Assembly (NCBI GenBank): GCA_016932295.1 | Contig: JAFGDC010000070.1 | Location: 1 to 18,080, forward strand | Source: a candidate division CSSED10-310 bacterium | Lineage (GTDB): Bacteria; CSSED10-310; JAFGDC01 | Direction: 5' to 3' | Length of the DNA: 18,080 nt | Shown here: piece after piece, positions 6,656 to 15,116 of the stretch | How the letters are laid out: each line of letters opens with the position of its first letter | Numbering within the stretch: the first letter of the stretch is position 1 | Notes under the pieces: model-generated | The model's input: only the letters and a program-made list of their open reading frames with translations | The model's database searches: none | Told to the model about the DNA's origin: nothing | Translations under genes and position numbers: made by a program

Positions 6656-7430
6656 GTTTCTCCACCAGCCGCCGTACCTTTCGCCGGCTCGCCAGTAAAT
6701 ACTCCCGATCACGGCTGAAGACCTCAAGCGTAATCGTATCGTCATAGCCTATCCTGAGGAGCGATTTGAAGATATGGCGCCAGGGGAGCGCGCCGGCGAA
6801 CAAGGGGAGATGCAGGTCATCCTTCATGAAGTTATCGCTCACATGCACATGAATGAGGCGCTTGCGGAAGCGCTTGAGCATCTGGTGGAACATGGCGCCG
6901 TTCGAATTAAGGTACGCGTGGCCGGCGTCGAGATGGAAGAACAACGACGGGAGTGCTCCGTAGATGTGGCGCAGAATGGCGATACGCCGGTGTGTCATGG
7001 GGCCGTTTTCAATCATCAGCCGCATGTCGGTCGCCGCCGCATGAGCCGCCGCCGGCGCCAGCGTGTCCACCATGAGAGCGGCCGTCGTCTCTGGTGGAAA
7101 GATGTGCTCGGGCAGGCGTGGCAGAAAATGCACCGTGACCTTGTCGGCACCCACTTCCCGGAAGAAGTCCAGGGACTGGACCAGTTCCTCGGCAACCGCC
7201 TTCCGTATGCCAGGGAAGGGCAGATCGATGGGCAGGTACCAGGCGGTATGACCGACCACGCCGAGGCCCAGGTCCTCGAGCATGCGGGCCAACCGGGGAG
7301 CATTGAGCGACTCCCTCGCGGCGCAAGGCGACTCGATGGTCAAATCGATGAAGTCGAATTCCTGTTCCGCGGCTAACCGCAGTTGATCCTCGAGTGGTTG
7401 CGCCGGATGGTTCATGAACCCATAGCGCAT
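6639..7430 (-). CDS. Sugar phosphate isomerase/epimerase-like TIM-barrel protein
   Basis: The 263-aa protein belongs to the AP-endonuclease-2/xylose-isomerase-like TIM-barrel superfamily, whose members isomerise or epimerise sugars or cyclitols using a divalent metal. Strand-end motifs appear in order: FDFIDLTIESP, VVGHTAWYLP, VTVHFLP, RLMIENGP (metal-ligand Glu), FFHLDAGHAYL (Asp and His), LIHVHVSDN and TITLEVFSRD (Glu). All metal-site positions expected for the fold seem present. I chose the ATG at 7428-7430 (MRYGFMNHP, GGTGG 4 nt upstream) because homologues usually begin there. The frame extends to ATG 7493 and GTG 7505, giving up to 288 aa. It follows the TPR gene closely and is probably co-transcribed. 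The substrate is unknown. Confidence 0.85.
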   Translation of the reverse strand: MRYGFMNHPAQPLEDQLRLAAEQEFDFIDLTIESPCAARESLNAPRLARMLEDLGLGVVGHTAWYLPIDLPFPGIRKAVAEELVQSLDFFREVGADKVTVHFLPRLPEHIFPPETTAALMVDTLAPAAAHAAATDMRLMIENGPMTHRRIAILRHIYGALPSLFFHLDAGHAYLNSNGAMFHQMLKRFRKRLIHVHVSDNFMKDDLHLPLFAGALPWRHIFKSLLRIGYDDTITLEVFSRDREYLLASRRKVRRLVEKLRETE

Positions 7431-7532
7431 TTCACCACCGTCCCAACGATGTCGCTCCGGAAGCCATCCGGCGTCCGGTTGCGCCGTCTCCATGACTCCA
7501 GCCACATGATTTCACGCGAGTTCCCGACATCC

Positions 7533-8519
7533 TCATTGCCCTGGTTGTGAGCTTAACATCTGATCCAGGGATTCGATGGTGCCCTTGATCTTGTCGGCGT
7601 TGGGATTGTTCGGATCCAGCTCGAGAAACCGCTTGAAGGCTGCCCGTGACTGCCGGTAATCCTGAAGTTTGTAGAAAACGTTGCCAAGTAATCCAAAGGT
7701 CATCGGAAAGGTGTCCGGTTCGAGGGAACCGGCAGTCTGCAGCGGTTGAACCGCCTTCTCGTATTGGCCGTTGTTGTAATAGGTCTGACCGAGATAGAGG
7801 TGGGCCCTGGCGATGGAGGAATCAAGTTCCACGGCTTTTTCCAGGTGTCGTATCGCGCCGTCGTAATCCTTCTCGCTGTTCAGTATTCCTCCCAGGTTAA
7901 CCCGCGGAATGGGGTCATTGGGATTCAACGAAATAGCCTTTTCGAACGCTTCTTTCGCCTTGTCCCGCATGGCGAGTCTTTCCTGCTCGATGCCGATGAA
8001 GGTGTACCCGCGGGAGAAGGAAGGATCGATCCGTACGGATTTGTCGAATTCTTCCAACGCATCCTTGTAGTTTCCTGTCTCATCTTTCTTCATGCCACAC
8101 TCGAAGGCTTTCACCGCCTCCCTGTCCATCGCCGTTCCGGGCGGCAGATACAGTTGCGCCGCCAAGCCGCCGCCGAGATCACTGGCGGGTGGATACAGCG
8201 TGATTTCGAGGGTTTCCGTCCTGCTTCCGCTGATGTTGTCGAGATCCAGCCGGACTTCGGACTTCTGGTAGCCGTCCTTGGTCACCTCCACAAACCACAA
8301 CCCGTTGGGAATATTCCTGAGTTCGAACTCACCCTTCTTGTTGCTCATGACCTTGTCATGCTCACCGCGGTTCTTGTCTATCAAGCGGACAACGGCGCCG
8401 TGCACGGGTTCACTCTTGAGATCCTCGACTTTCCCCTCGATTGTGGTATACGCGAAAGCTGCCGGCAGCATCGCGAAGACGGCCAGGAGCGTGAGTATGA
8501 CTGACAATGACTGTCTCAT
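7533..8519 (-). CDS. Exported TPR protein with an N-terminal carboxypeptidase-regulatory-like domain
   Basis: The 328-aa protein starts with a signal peptide (MRQSLSVILTLLAVFAMLPAAFA, cleavage after AFA about 23). It continues with a beta-sandwich of the carboxypeptidase-regulatory/Cna-B type (about 25-112: TIEGKVEDLKSEPVHGAVVRL, then NKKGEFELRNIPNGLWFVEVTKDGY). Residues about 135-320 hold about five tetratricopeptide repeats (e.g. NYKDALEEFDKSVRIDPSFS, RDKAKEAFEKAISLNPNDP, DYDGAIRHLEKAVELDSSIA). It therefore looks like a periplasmic or surface scaffold. The signal cleavage site has no lipobox Cys. ATG 8517-8519 follows AAAGGA by 7 nt. It has its own promoter at 8620-8648 and likely forms an operon with the isomerase-like gene. 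Its binding partner is unknown. Confidence 0.9.
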   Translation of the reverse strand: MRQSLSVILTLLAVFAMLPAAFAYTTIEGKVEDLKSEPVHGAVVRLIDKNRGEHDKVMSNKKGEFELRNIPNGLWFVEVTKDGYQKSEVRLDLDNISGSRTETLEITLYPPASDLGGGLAAQLYLPPGTAMDREAVKAFECGMKKDETGNYKDALEEFDKSVRIDPSFSRGYTFIGIEQERLAMRDKAKEAFEKAISLNPNDPIPRVNLGGILNSEKDYDGAIRHLEKAVELDSSIARAHLYLGQTYYNNGQYEKAVQPLQTAGSLEPDTFPMTFGLLGNVFYKLQDYRQSRAAFKRFLELDPNNPNADKIKGTIESLDQMLSSQPGQ

Positions 8520-8619
8520 AAGCCATCCTTTCGCAGCGGATTTGCCTGGTATTGGGGCGTGACCGGAAGCCGGCCAGGCCGCCTCTCCTGCCTCACCGGA
8601 CTGATTTCAGCAGGGATTC

Positions 8620-8648
8620 AGCCTATTCCCCGGACAGTCGCCTGTCAA
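8620..8648 (-). promoter_or_regulatory. Sigma-70 promoter of the TPR gene
   Basis: On the minus strand a perfect TTGACA (8643-8648) and TAGGCT (8620-8625) are 17 nt apart, the same layout as the rpsT promoter. Initiation near 8612 gives a leader of about 90 nt. It lies just after the asnB-type gene, separating the two transcription units. Confidence 0.6.
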
Positions 8649-8690
8649 ACAATTGCCATCAACTCGAAGTCCGTTGGCTCGATCGAAAGT

Positions 8691-8708
8691 GGCCACAGGA
8701 GAGTGGCC
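8691..8708 (-). terminator. Hairpin after the amidotransferase gene
   Basis: GGCCAC and GTGGCC form a perfect 6-bp stem with a 6-nt loop, 17 nt beyond the stop of the amidotransferase gene. The following minus-strand sequence ACTTTCG is only weakly T-rich, so it is a possible rather than a clear intrinsic terminator. Confidence 0.35.
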
Positions 8709-8725
8709 GGCGGTTTTCCTGGTGA

Positions 8726-10669
8726 TTACACGTGACGTCCAGCCACCAGTTCCGCGGTCGGGAAGTCAGGCGGTCCCATGCCGGTCCGGTCGAGGAACAT
8801 CCTGCACCAGAGTTCCAGGGCGACCATGTTCCACACTTTGAAGAAGGGTTCCTTACCCGCCTCGAAACGCGCGGTGAGGGAGCGTACAAATTCCCAGTTG
8901 AAGATGCCGCGCCGTTCCACCGACGCCCTGTTCAGGCAGCCATCCACCACCGGCGCTAGCTCGTTCCGCATCCATAGATGCATGGGGAACATAAACCCTT
9001 TTTTGCGCCGACCGGCGATGTCTGCAGGCAGGATGTCCTTCACCGCTTCCCGCAGGATGTATTTCTCCATGTTGCCGTGGAGCTTCAGATGTGGTGGTGT
9101 GCACGCGATGAACTCGATGAGGACATGGTCGATGAGCGGCAGTCGTACTTCCAGAGAGTGCGCCATGCTCACCGCATCCTGGTCGCGGATGAGCAGGTTC
9201 ACCAGGTCGGTCTTGATCTGCAGGAAAGAGACTTTATCGACGATGTCATAGTTTTCGGTCGCGCCAACGTACCGATCGATCTCGTCAGGCGCCTGGTTGT
9301 CCAGTTGAGCGGCAAAACGCGGATTGAAAAGGTGGTCCCATTCCTCCCGTCGATACATGCGGCGGTTGAGCCGGTATCGTTCCGCGAAGGAACCGGTACC
9401 CCTGGTGAAGGTACCGGCTTTTCTGAACAGCCGGGTGGCACGCATGGTTGGGGGTGCTCCTGAGAGCATGCGGCGAAGCGCGTTTCGGAAAGAACAGGGC
9501 AGTCGGTCGTACATTCTGTCCAACCTGTTCAAAAACCGCAGTTCCTTGAACCATTCATAGCCAGCGAACACTTCGTCACCGCCCGTGCCCGATAACGCCA
9601 CCTTGACCCCCCGCGCGGCCAACTCCGAGACGAGGTAATATTGAAGCGCGTCTCCGGACGGCTGATCCATGGCCCACACCATGCGTGCCAGCTTGCGATG
9701 GATGTCCTCGCCGCTTATGACGATCTCCTGGTGATTGGTGCCGAAGCACTCCGCCACTTTTTTCGCGTGGCTCAATTCATTGAACCAGGCGAATTCAGGT
9801 TCCTTTCCCGTAAAGGCGATCGAATAGGTGTTCACAGGCCGGTCCAGCAACGTGCCCATCAATCCCACCACGGCGCTGGAATCGATCCCACCGCTCAGGA
9901 ACGCGCCTAGCGGCACATCGCTCCGAAGCCTCAAGCGCACTGATTCCTCCAGCAGGGTCCTGGTCCGTTGGATGTACTCCCGTGCATCACCGCTGCCCGT
10001 AGGGGGATCAAAACGCAGGCGCCAATACTCAAGACGGTTGGCGGCGCCGTTCTCATACACGAGCAGGTGAGCCGGCAGCAGCATTTCAACACCGGCGATG
10101 ATGGTGGCCGGCGCGGGCACGCATGGGAAACTCGCATAGGATGCCACCGCCTGCGGCTCCAGGCGTGCCTCGATCACCCCCGCGGCCAGCAGTGCCTTCA
10201 ATTCCGATGCGAAGAACAGCACACCTGGCCGTTCCACTACGTACAACGGCTTGATGCCCAGACGATCCCTGACCAGCAGGAGGCGCCGGGCGGCGCGGTC
10301 CCACAGGGCGAACGCGAACATGCCGCGCAGGTGCTCGGTGAGATTCGCGCCATATTCTTGGTACAGATGTACCAGTACTTCGGTATCGGTTCTGGTGGTG
10401 AACTTGTGACCGCGCTCCAGCAAGGAATCACGCAATTCGCGATAGTTATATATCTCACCGTTGAACACCACCACCACACCGCCGTCCTCGTCGGTGATCG
10501 GTTGTCCGCCGCCCTCCACATCAATGATGCTGAGGCGCCGCATACCAAGCGCCACTTCGCCGGCGATGAATCGACCGCTGTCATCCGGGCCGCGATGGAC
10601 CATGGCGGCCATCATACGCTCCAGTTGAACTGCGTTGCCGTTTCCTACATATCCGCAGATTCCGCACAT
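8726..10669 (-). CDS. asnB: Glutamine-dependent asparagine synthase-type amidotransferase
   Basis: The 647-aa protein is a complete class II glutamine amidotransferase joined to an ATP-pyrophosphatase synthetase domain. MCGICGYVG gives the catalytic Cys2. HRGPDDSG (25-32), RRLSIID (44-50) and NGEIYNY (70-76) complete the glutaminase. SGGIDSS (259-265) is the ATP P-loop, and LSGTGGDEVFAGY (359-371) is the conserved synthetase motif. ATG 10667-10669 follows GGAGG by 7 nt; the frame stays open far upstream, but the family begins with Met-Cys. It overlaps the upstream GT87-type gene by 25 nt and ends the operon. Free asparagine is the default product. Given two membrane glycosyltransferases upstream, amidation of a sugar acid or another glycan precursor is an alternative, as AsnB paralogues do in some polysaccharide loci. 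Confidence 0.93.
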   Translation of the reverse strand: MCGICGYVGNGNAVQLERMMAAMVHRGPDDSGRFIAGEVALGMRRLSIIDVEGGGQPITDEDGGVVVVFNGEIYNYRELRDSLLERGHKFTTRTDTEVLVHLYQEYGANLTEHLRGMFAFALWDRAARRLLLVRDRLGIKPLYVVERPGVLFFASELKALLAAGVIEARLEPQAVASYASFPCVPAPATIIAGVEMLLPAHLLVYENGAANRLEYWRLRFDPPTGSGDAREYIQRTRTLLEESVRLRLRSDVPLGAFLSGGIDSSAVVGLMGTLLDRPVNTYSIAFTGKEPEFAWFNELSHAKKVAECFGTNHQEIVISGEDIHRKLARMVWAMDQPSGDALQYYLVSELAARGVKVALSGTGGDEVFAGYEWFKELRFLNRLDRMYDRLPCSFRNALRRMLSGAPPTMRATRLFRKAGTFTRGTGSFAERYRLNRRMYRREEWDHLFNPRFAAQLDNQAPDEIDRYVGATENYDIVDKVSFLQIKTDLVNLLIRDQDAVSMAHSLEVRLPLIDHVLIEFIACTPPHLKLHGNMEKYILREAVKDILPADIAGRRKKGFMFPMHLWMRNELAPVVDGCLNRASVERRGIFNWEFVRSLTARFEAGKEPFFKVWNMVALELWCRMFLDRTGMGPPDFPTAELVAGRHV

Positions 10670-12030
10670 GGGACATCCTCCGGCGCGGTCGATTCTCCTG
10701 CGCCGATCCAGGCCAGCCATGGCCAGATGATGATGAAAGCCAGGAAATTGCCATGCAGATAACGAGAAAAGAACATGAACACGAGCAGAGTATAGGAAAA
10801 GCCAGTAAGCATGGCCGGCACACCGCCGTTCCGGTGTTGGCGGTGGAGAAGAAGTCCTGTCAGCGGCAGGCAGAAGACCGCCTGCCAGAGCCAGAAGGGG
10901 TAGTTGACATTGCCGTTGGGTACGATGCCAAGGAACAGCAACAAGGATGCGAATCCATAGCCATGGAATCCCTGGATCGGATAGCTGGTCGGCAATCCGC
11001 CTGATGCGTACTGTACCGTGTCCTGGATGAAGTCCCGGGGAGAGGCGATGAACAAGGGCAGGTTCACCGCGGCGAGCAACAAGAAAACTCCCAGCAAGAA
11101 GCGGACATGCCGTCGATCGGTGAGGCCATGCCTGCGGATCAATTCTACCGCCATGAAGGGTACCGCGAACACGGCAAACTGCTTGGTGGAGGCCGCCATG
11201 CCAAGCCAGACGCCGCTCCATCCGTACCAGCCCCGCTGGAACGCCGCCAATGCCAACAGGAGCCACAGGGCAGGCGCCACATCATTGCTCCCCAGTGTAA
11301 AAAGGTGATTCATGAGCGGATTCAGGGCCAGCCACATGGCGATCAAGCGCCGCCCGACGGGGTTCCTGGCCAACCCCGCGCCGGCCGCAATCGCCGCCAG
11401 GTAATACATGATATAGGCGATTCGCTGATCGAACCAACCAAGGATCCTATGAAAAATGAGATGCAGGGGCACGGACGGCAAGAAGCTCATGGGGGGGTAC
11501 GGATAGTGATACACCGCGTTATTGGTGAATCCCCGCCAGCCTTCGAGTGGTGTGCCGTGATAGGTTTCACGGTAGGGATTGCGGCCCCGCAGCACCATCT
11601 TGACCGCCTCCTCCACCTGTATGGTACCGCCGTCATGCGCCAGTTCGTGATGTCCTCCCCGCTGTCGGGCCAGGATGGTCAGGCCGGTGGGCAGGAGAAC
11701 CAGGCAGAAAGACAGCGCTGCCAGCAAGAGCCACTTCAGGATCGTTTCCATACGCCCGCGCAGGAGGCGATCACACAGCAGGTAGCAGAGCATGATAAAG
11801 ATGCTGGTCGAGCGTAAAATCAACTTTATCGGGGTGAACTTTTTACCGAGAATGATGAGTGGATTGAGGTCGCCGTGCGGCAGGATCAGCTTGCCGAGCG
11901 TGGGGAAATAGCGCATGGCATCGAAATGATCGAGATTGTCGAAGAAGAGGGTGAAGTTCATCTCGAGATTGGCGATGACCAACAGGATGAGCAGCACCGC
12001 TTCGAGGTTAACAACCGGCCTGCGCCTCAT
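10645..12030 (-). CDS. GT87-type (DUF2029) polyprenol-phosphate-sugar-dependent membrane glycosyltransferase
   Basis: The 461-aa polytopic protein has about ten membrane segments. A periplasmic-loop motif YHYPYPPMSFLPSVPLHL (about 175-192) and the later STKQFAVFAVPFMAVELIRR are typical of GT87/DUF2029 GT-C enzymes, which use lipid-phosphate-linked sugars as donors outside the cytoplasmic membrane. ATG 12028-12030 has AAGGAG 7 nt upstream. It overlaps the preceding gene's stop (ATGA, 4 nt) and the following amidotransferase start (25 nt), so translation is coupled. Acceptor and transferred sugar cannot be read from the sequence. The family call is from motif memory; membrane topology and coding status are clear. 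Confidence 0.8.
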   Translation of the reverse strand: MRRRPVVNLEAVLLILLVIANLEMNFTLFFDNLDHFDAMRYFPTLGKLILPHGDLNPLIILGKKFTPIKLILRSTSIFIMLCYLLCDRLLRGRMETILKWLLLAALSFCLVLLPTGLTILARQRGGHHELAHDGGTIQVEEAVKMVLRGRNPYRETYHGTPLEGWRGFTNNAVYHYPYPPMSFLPSVPLHLIFHRILGWFDQRIAYIMYYLAAIAAGAGLARNPVGRRLIAMWLALNPLMNHLFTLGSNDVAPALWLLLALAAFQRGWYGWSGVWLGMAASTKQFAVFAVPFMAVELIRRHGLTDRRHVRFLLGVFLLLAAVNLPLFIASPRDFIQDTVQYASGGLPTSYPIQGFHGYGFASLLLFLGIVPNGNVNYPFWLWQAVFCLPLTGLLLHRQHRNGGVPAMLTGFSYTLLVFMFFSRYLHGNFLAFIIIWPWLAWIGAGESTAPEDVPCAESADM

Positions 12031-13820
12031 GGCGGATCTCCTTGTCCCGGCTGCAACAGAACCAGGCGTCCGGATCGCGATTGAAAGTTCCAGTCAAGCC
12101 GATATACCACCCTGCCGGGAAATGCCGCAAGCAGTTCTCCCAGCTTCTCGCGTGACGTTTCCGGAATATATATGACGGGCGTATCCAGGTTGGGTGAGTT
12201 CCAGGTGAACACGTTGGCGAGAAACAACTGCGGCGACACCATGACGATGGCCTGATCGAGTTCGGCAAGGCCAGGGATGTTCCCGGCCCGGGCTATGGGG
12301 GGCAGGATACCGTAGTGGATCGAGTGGCGCGGCCGAACCACGCAGAATGAGACAAAAAAAAGTAGGACCATGGAGGCCAGGACACCGGCGGAGGCGCGCC
12401 GCGCCGGTTGGGTGCAGATGTGACCGAACAGGATCGTCAGTCCCCTGGTGATTGTTGCCAAGCCCCTGGCGGTGAGCAGAAGCATGAAAGGAACCACCTC
12501 CAGATAGTACCGTGGACCGAAATTGGGACTGGGAGTGAAGTAGGCGATGTAAAGAATGACGGTGGCCAGGATACTGCCGAACATGAGCAGGTCCCAGGAG
12601 GTGCGGCGCCGGTCGAGTACCGACGCGGTTACAAGCAGGACCGGAAGGCCGAAGATGAACGCACCGCCCCAACCGTACAATTCGGCATTGAGCAATTCCA
12701 GGTTCAGCCTGGTGTTGGCGATTCCTTTGCCCGGGGTGTGCCCGCTGTAACTCCCGTCAGCCAGCGGGTAACCTATGTCGGGCCCGAATCCTAGCCGCCG
12801 GTACGGACTGACCCGGTAGCGGGGATTGTCCATGGGATTGCCGGTTACCCGTGCGTTGTATATGAACAATCCCAACTGGAAGACCCCGGCTGTGGAGGCG
12901 ATGATGAGCGCCCGTCGACACCCGAAGTGTCTCCCGCGGATCATGACGAGTCCGTGCAACGCAAAAGGCAAGCCGATGCAGAAGACAGCCTGGGGCCTGG
13001 TGACCAAGGCCAATCCCCAGAACATACCGCATGACCAGGCTGCAGTTCGCCGGCCTTGGCCTTTCACAATCAGAGCATAGTGGTAGACACCCGACAAGAC
13101 AAGAAACGCGGCGGTGGGATGGGACATAAAGATGGCGGATTGATAGAGAAAAAACGGAGAGAGCACCCCTAAAAGTAACGCGATCACGGCGGTGGCGGGA
13201 GAGAAGAGCAGGCGGCCGAGGCTGTAAGTGCGCCAGAGGGTCAGTGTTGCCATGACGGGATTGACCAGCCAGGGCAGTCCCACGAGGATGCCGAGGGCAA
13301 GAAAGAAGCTGTGCCCTGGATATACCGATCCGAACCAGTGACCATTATACATCATGATGAAGGGGAACTGGAACAGCTCTCGGGCTGGCGGGATGGAGGC
13401 GTACAGTTGGCCGAGGGCGAAGTTGCGCGCCTGGAAGAGATAATTGAACGAGTCGAAGACACGCGGAGTATGACCGATGACGAAGTAGGCCACCGCCGCC
13501 GCCCAGCCGAGGAACATGGCAAGCAATGGGGACCGAACCCACCAGGGAAAGGTGACTCCCGTGGAAAACCGGTCCGGGAGTGGCACGGTCAGGCCCATGC
13601 CCAAACCTGCCAGCACTGCCGCAAGGGTAAGCAGTCCGATCTGTCGCAAATGTTCGAGATAGACACCGGCGCGCTGCATGTAATCTTCGATGCCGCCCAG
13701 CGCAACCGCGCCGGCAGCCAGGTGCGCGTAGAGCAACACGAGCGACCACGCGACGATCATCGAAGAAAAGCCGAATACATATCGCAATCGTTTCTGGTCG
13801 CGGTTCGAACCGCCGTTCAT
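12027..13820 (-). CDS. GT39-type (ArnT/PMT-like) membrane glycosyltransferase
   Basis: The 597-aa protein has about twelve hydrophobic segments. The first extracytoplasmic loop carries PRVFDSFNYLFQARNFALGQLY (about 119-140), the acidic-residue plus YL-QA pattern of the GT39/PMT-2 GT-C superfamily, with Asp123 as the likely catalytic acidic residue. SVYPGHSFFLALGILVGLPWLVNP and GLALVTRPQAVFCIGLPFAL are further family-like segments. Such enzymes move sugars from polyprenyl-phosphate donors to lipids, glycans or proteins in the periplasm. ATG 13818-13820 follows GAGG by 5 nt. It is the first gene of the three-gene overlapping operon and diverges from the radical SAM gene. Confidence 0.85.
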   Translation of the reverse strand: MNGGSNRDQKRLRYVFGFSSMIVAWSLVLLYAHLAAGAVALGGIEDYMQRAGVYLEHLRQIGLLTLAAVLAGLGMGLTVPLPDRFSTGVTFPWWVRSPLLAMFLGWAAAVAYFVIGHTPRVFDSFNYLFQARNFALGQLYASIPPARELFQFPFIMMYNGHWFGSVYPGHSFFLALGILVGLPWLVNPVMATLTLWRTYSLGRLLFSPATAVIALLLGVLSPFFLYQSAIFMSHPTAAFLVLSGVYHYALIVKGQGRRTAAWSCGMFWGLALVTRPQAVFCIGLPFALHGLVMIRGRHFGCRRALIIASTAGVFQLGLFIYNARVTGNPMDNPRYRVSPYRRLGFGPDIGYPLADGSYSGHTPGKGIANTRLNLELLNAELYGWGGAFIFGLPVLLVTASVLDRRRTSWDLLMFGSILATVILYIAYFTPSPNFGPRYYLEVVPFMLLLTARGLATITRGLTILFGHICTQPARRASAGVLASMVLLFFVSFCVVRPRHSIHYGILPPIARAGNIPGLAELDQAIVMVSPQLFLANVFTWNSPNLDTPVIYIPETSREKLGELLAAFPGRVVYRLDWNFQSRSGRLVLLQPGQGDPP

Positions 13821-13850
13821 AAACGCCTCGCCGGTGCAGGTTTGACTGGC

Positions 13851-13880
13851 ACTCTATCACAACGCCGGCGGCGGTGTAAC
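13851..13880 (-). promoter_or_regulatory. Candidate promoter of the glycosyltransferase-amidotransferase operon
   Basis: On the minus strand GTTACA (13875-13880, 4/6) lies 18 nt before TAGAGT (13851-13856, 4/6). The -10 is identical to that proposed for rimP. Initiation near 13844 gives a leader of about 24 nt. Confidence 0.4.
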
Positions 13881-14066
13881 GCCGGTGCGTGTGCCGCGTT
13901 CCCTTTCGTCCAATCACGGACGGGATGCCTGCGCCGCAGGACCGGTGCCTGGTCCGACGCATTGATCAGTGATACCGGAAATGCCGGCGGCAGGCGGCTG
14001 TTCACGGTAATCGGAGCGGCGACAACGGGCGCGCGGTGCTTGCATTCCTGATTACCTTCGCTTCAC

Positions 14067-14098
14067 TTTACATTTCGATCCGCCGGCACTAGTATACT
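14067..14098 (+). promoter_or_regulatory. Candidate promoter of the radical SAM-exchanger pair
   Basis: TATACT (14093-14098) is a 5/6 match to the -10 consensus. The best -35, TTTACA (14067-14072, 5/6), lies 20 nt away, which is wide; such spacing is seen in activator-dependent promoters. The leader would be about 45 nt. Confidence 0.35.
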
Positions 14099-14147
14099 GC
14101 CTCCCGCCCATCCGGCGTACGAGGCGGCAAGTGGAGGTGGAAGTGTC

Positions 14148-15116
14148 ATGCAGGTATTCGGTCCGGTTCCGTCGCGACGCCTAGGCAGGAGCCTTGGCAT
14201 CAACAACATCCCAGCCAAGATGTGCACCTATGCTTGTGTGTACTGCCAGGTTGGGGCGACTACCACCATGACACTCTCCCGTCGCGCGTGTTATCCACCG
14301 GAGGATCTCATCGAAGAAGCCCGCACGCGTCTGCGGCAGGCGGACGAGCGGCGGGAACAAGTCGACTATCTGAGCCTCGTTCCGGATGGTGAACCCACCC
14401 TGGACAAGAACCTTGGGAAACTCATCATCGGTTTGAAAACACTGGGTCCGAAGGTGGCGGTCATCACCAACGCCACGCTGCTGGATGATCCCCGTGTTCG
14501 TTCGGAACTGGCGGCCGCCGACTGGGTTTCGGTCAAGATCGATACGCTCGATCCGGTCGCCTGGCACCGGCTCAACCGTCCCCACGGCCGCCTCGATTTG
14601 CCGCGCCTGGTCACGGGAATCCAGCGGTTCGTCCTGGAATACGATGGCTTCCTGGCAACTGAAACCATGCTGGTAGCCGGCTTCAACGACGATCCGGGAC
14701 AGGTGACATCAGTCGCACGGCTGTTAGGCCGGCTTCGGCCGGATTGCGCTTATCTCGCGGCTCCCATCCGACCGCCTTTGATGCAGACCATCCGGCCGCC
14801 TTCCAGGGAGCGGTTTGCCAGGGCTCACGAGCTATTTTCAGCCGCGGTGGAGAATGTGGAATGTCTGCTCCATCCGGAAACCGATGATTTCGGTAGTACG
14901 GGTAACGCCGAACAGGACCTCCTCGCAATCACCGCGGTGCATCCCATGCGGGAGTCCGCCGTCCGATCACTCCTGGCGCGTTGCGATGCAGGATGGGAGA
15001 TCGTGGATCGCCTGCTGGAGAAGCACATCCTGGCGGCCACTACCATCGGTGGTGTCACTTTCTACCAGCGGCCGACGAAGCGCCGGTGTTTCGACCACGG
15101 GACCGGCCAGGCATGA
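14148..15116 (+). CDS. Radical SAM protein related to wyosine synthase TYW1 (COG0731-like)
   Basis: The 322-aa protein carries the 4Fe-4S motif CTYACVYC (Cys26, Cys30, Cys33) after a family-specific start, MQVFGPVPSRRLGRSLGINNIP. YLSLVPDGEPTLDKNLGKLI matches the GEP SAM-contact motif. The C-terminal 80 residues (QDLLAITAVHPMRESAVRSLLARCDAGWEIVDRLLEKHILAATTIGGVTFYQR) look like a winged helix. Archaeal TYW1 makes the tricyclic base of tRNA-Phe; the bacterial relatives have no function that I can name, and bacteria generally lack wyosine, so I leave the reaction open. ATG 14148 follows GGAGG by 10 nt. Its stop overlaps the exchanger start (ATGA), so the two are co-translated. Confidence 0.88.
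   Translation: MQVFGPVPSRRLGRSLGINNIPAKMCTYACVYCQVGATTTMTLSRRACYPPEDLIEEARTRLRQADERREQVDYLSLVPDGEPTLDKNLGKLIIGLKTLGPKVAVITNATLLDDPRVRSELAAADWVSVKIDTLDPVAWHRLNRPHGRLDLPRLVTGIQRFVLEYDGFLATETMLVAGFNDDPGQVTSVARLLGRLRPDCAYLAAPIRPPLMQTIRPPSRERFARAHELFSAAVENVECLLHPETDDFGSTGNAEQDLLAITAVHPMRESAVRSLLARCDAGWEIVDRLLEKHILAATTIGGVTFYQRPTKRRCFDHGTGQA

Larger units (their letters stand above)
13821..14147. other. 327-bp divergent regulatory region
   Basis: No gene is supported. The region holds the candidate promoters of both flanking operons. It also has a direct repeat AACGCCGG (13861-13868 and 13878-13885, 17 nt apart) around the minus-strand -35, and a GGACC-N7-GGTCC inverted repeat near 13938-13954. 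These could be operator sites. Confidence 0.5.

Noticed and set aside
10670..11266. In-frame N-terminal extension of the AsnB-type protein (199 residues)
   Set aside because: It overlaps the GT87-type gene in another frame. Class II amidotransferases require Cys directly after the initiator Met, and the Met-Cys start has a strong ribosome binding site.
14981..15112. 44-residue N-terminal extension of the exchanger
   Set aside because: It lies wholly within the radical SAM gene in another frame. The ATG at 15113 gives the normal family N-terminus and a standard ATGA overlap.
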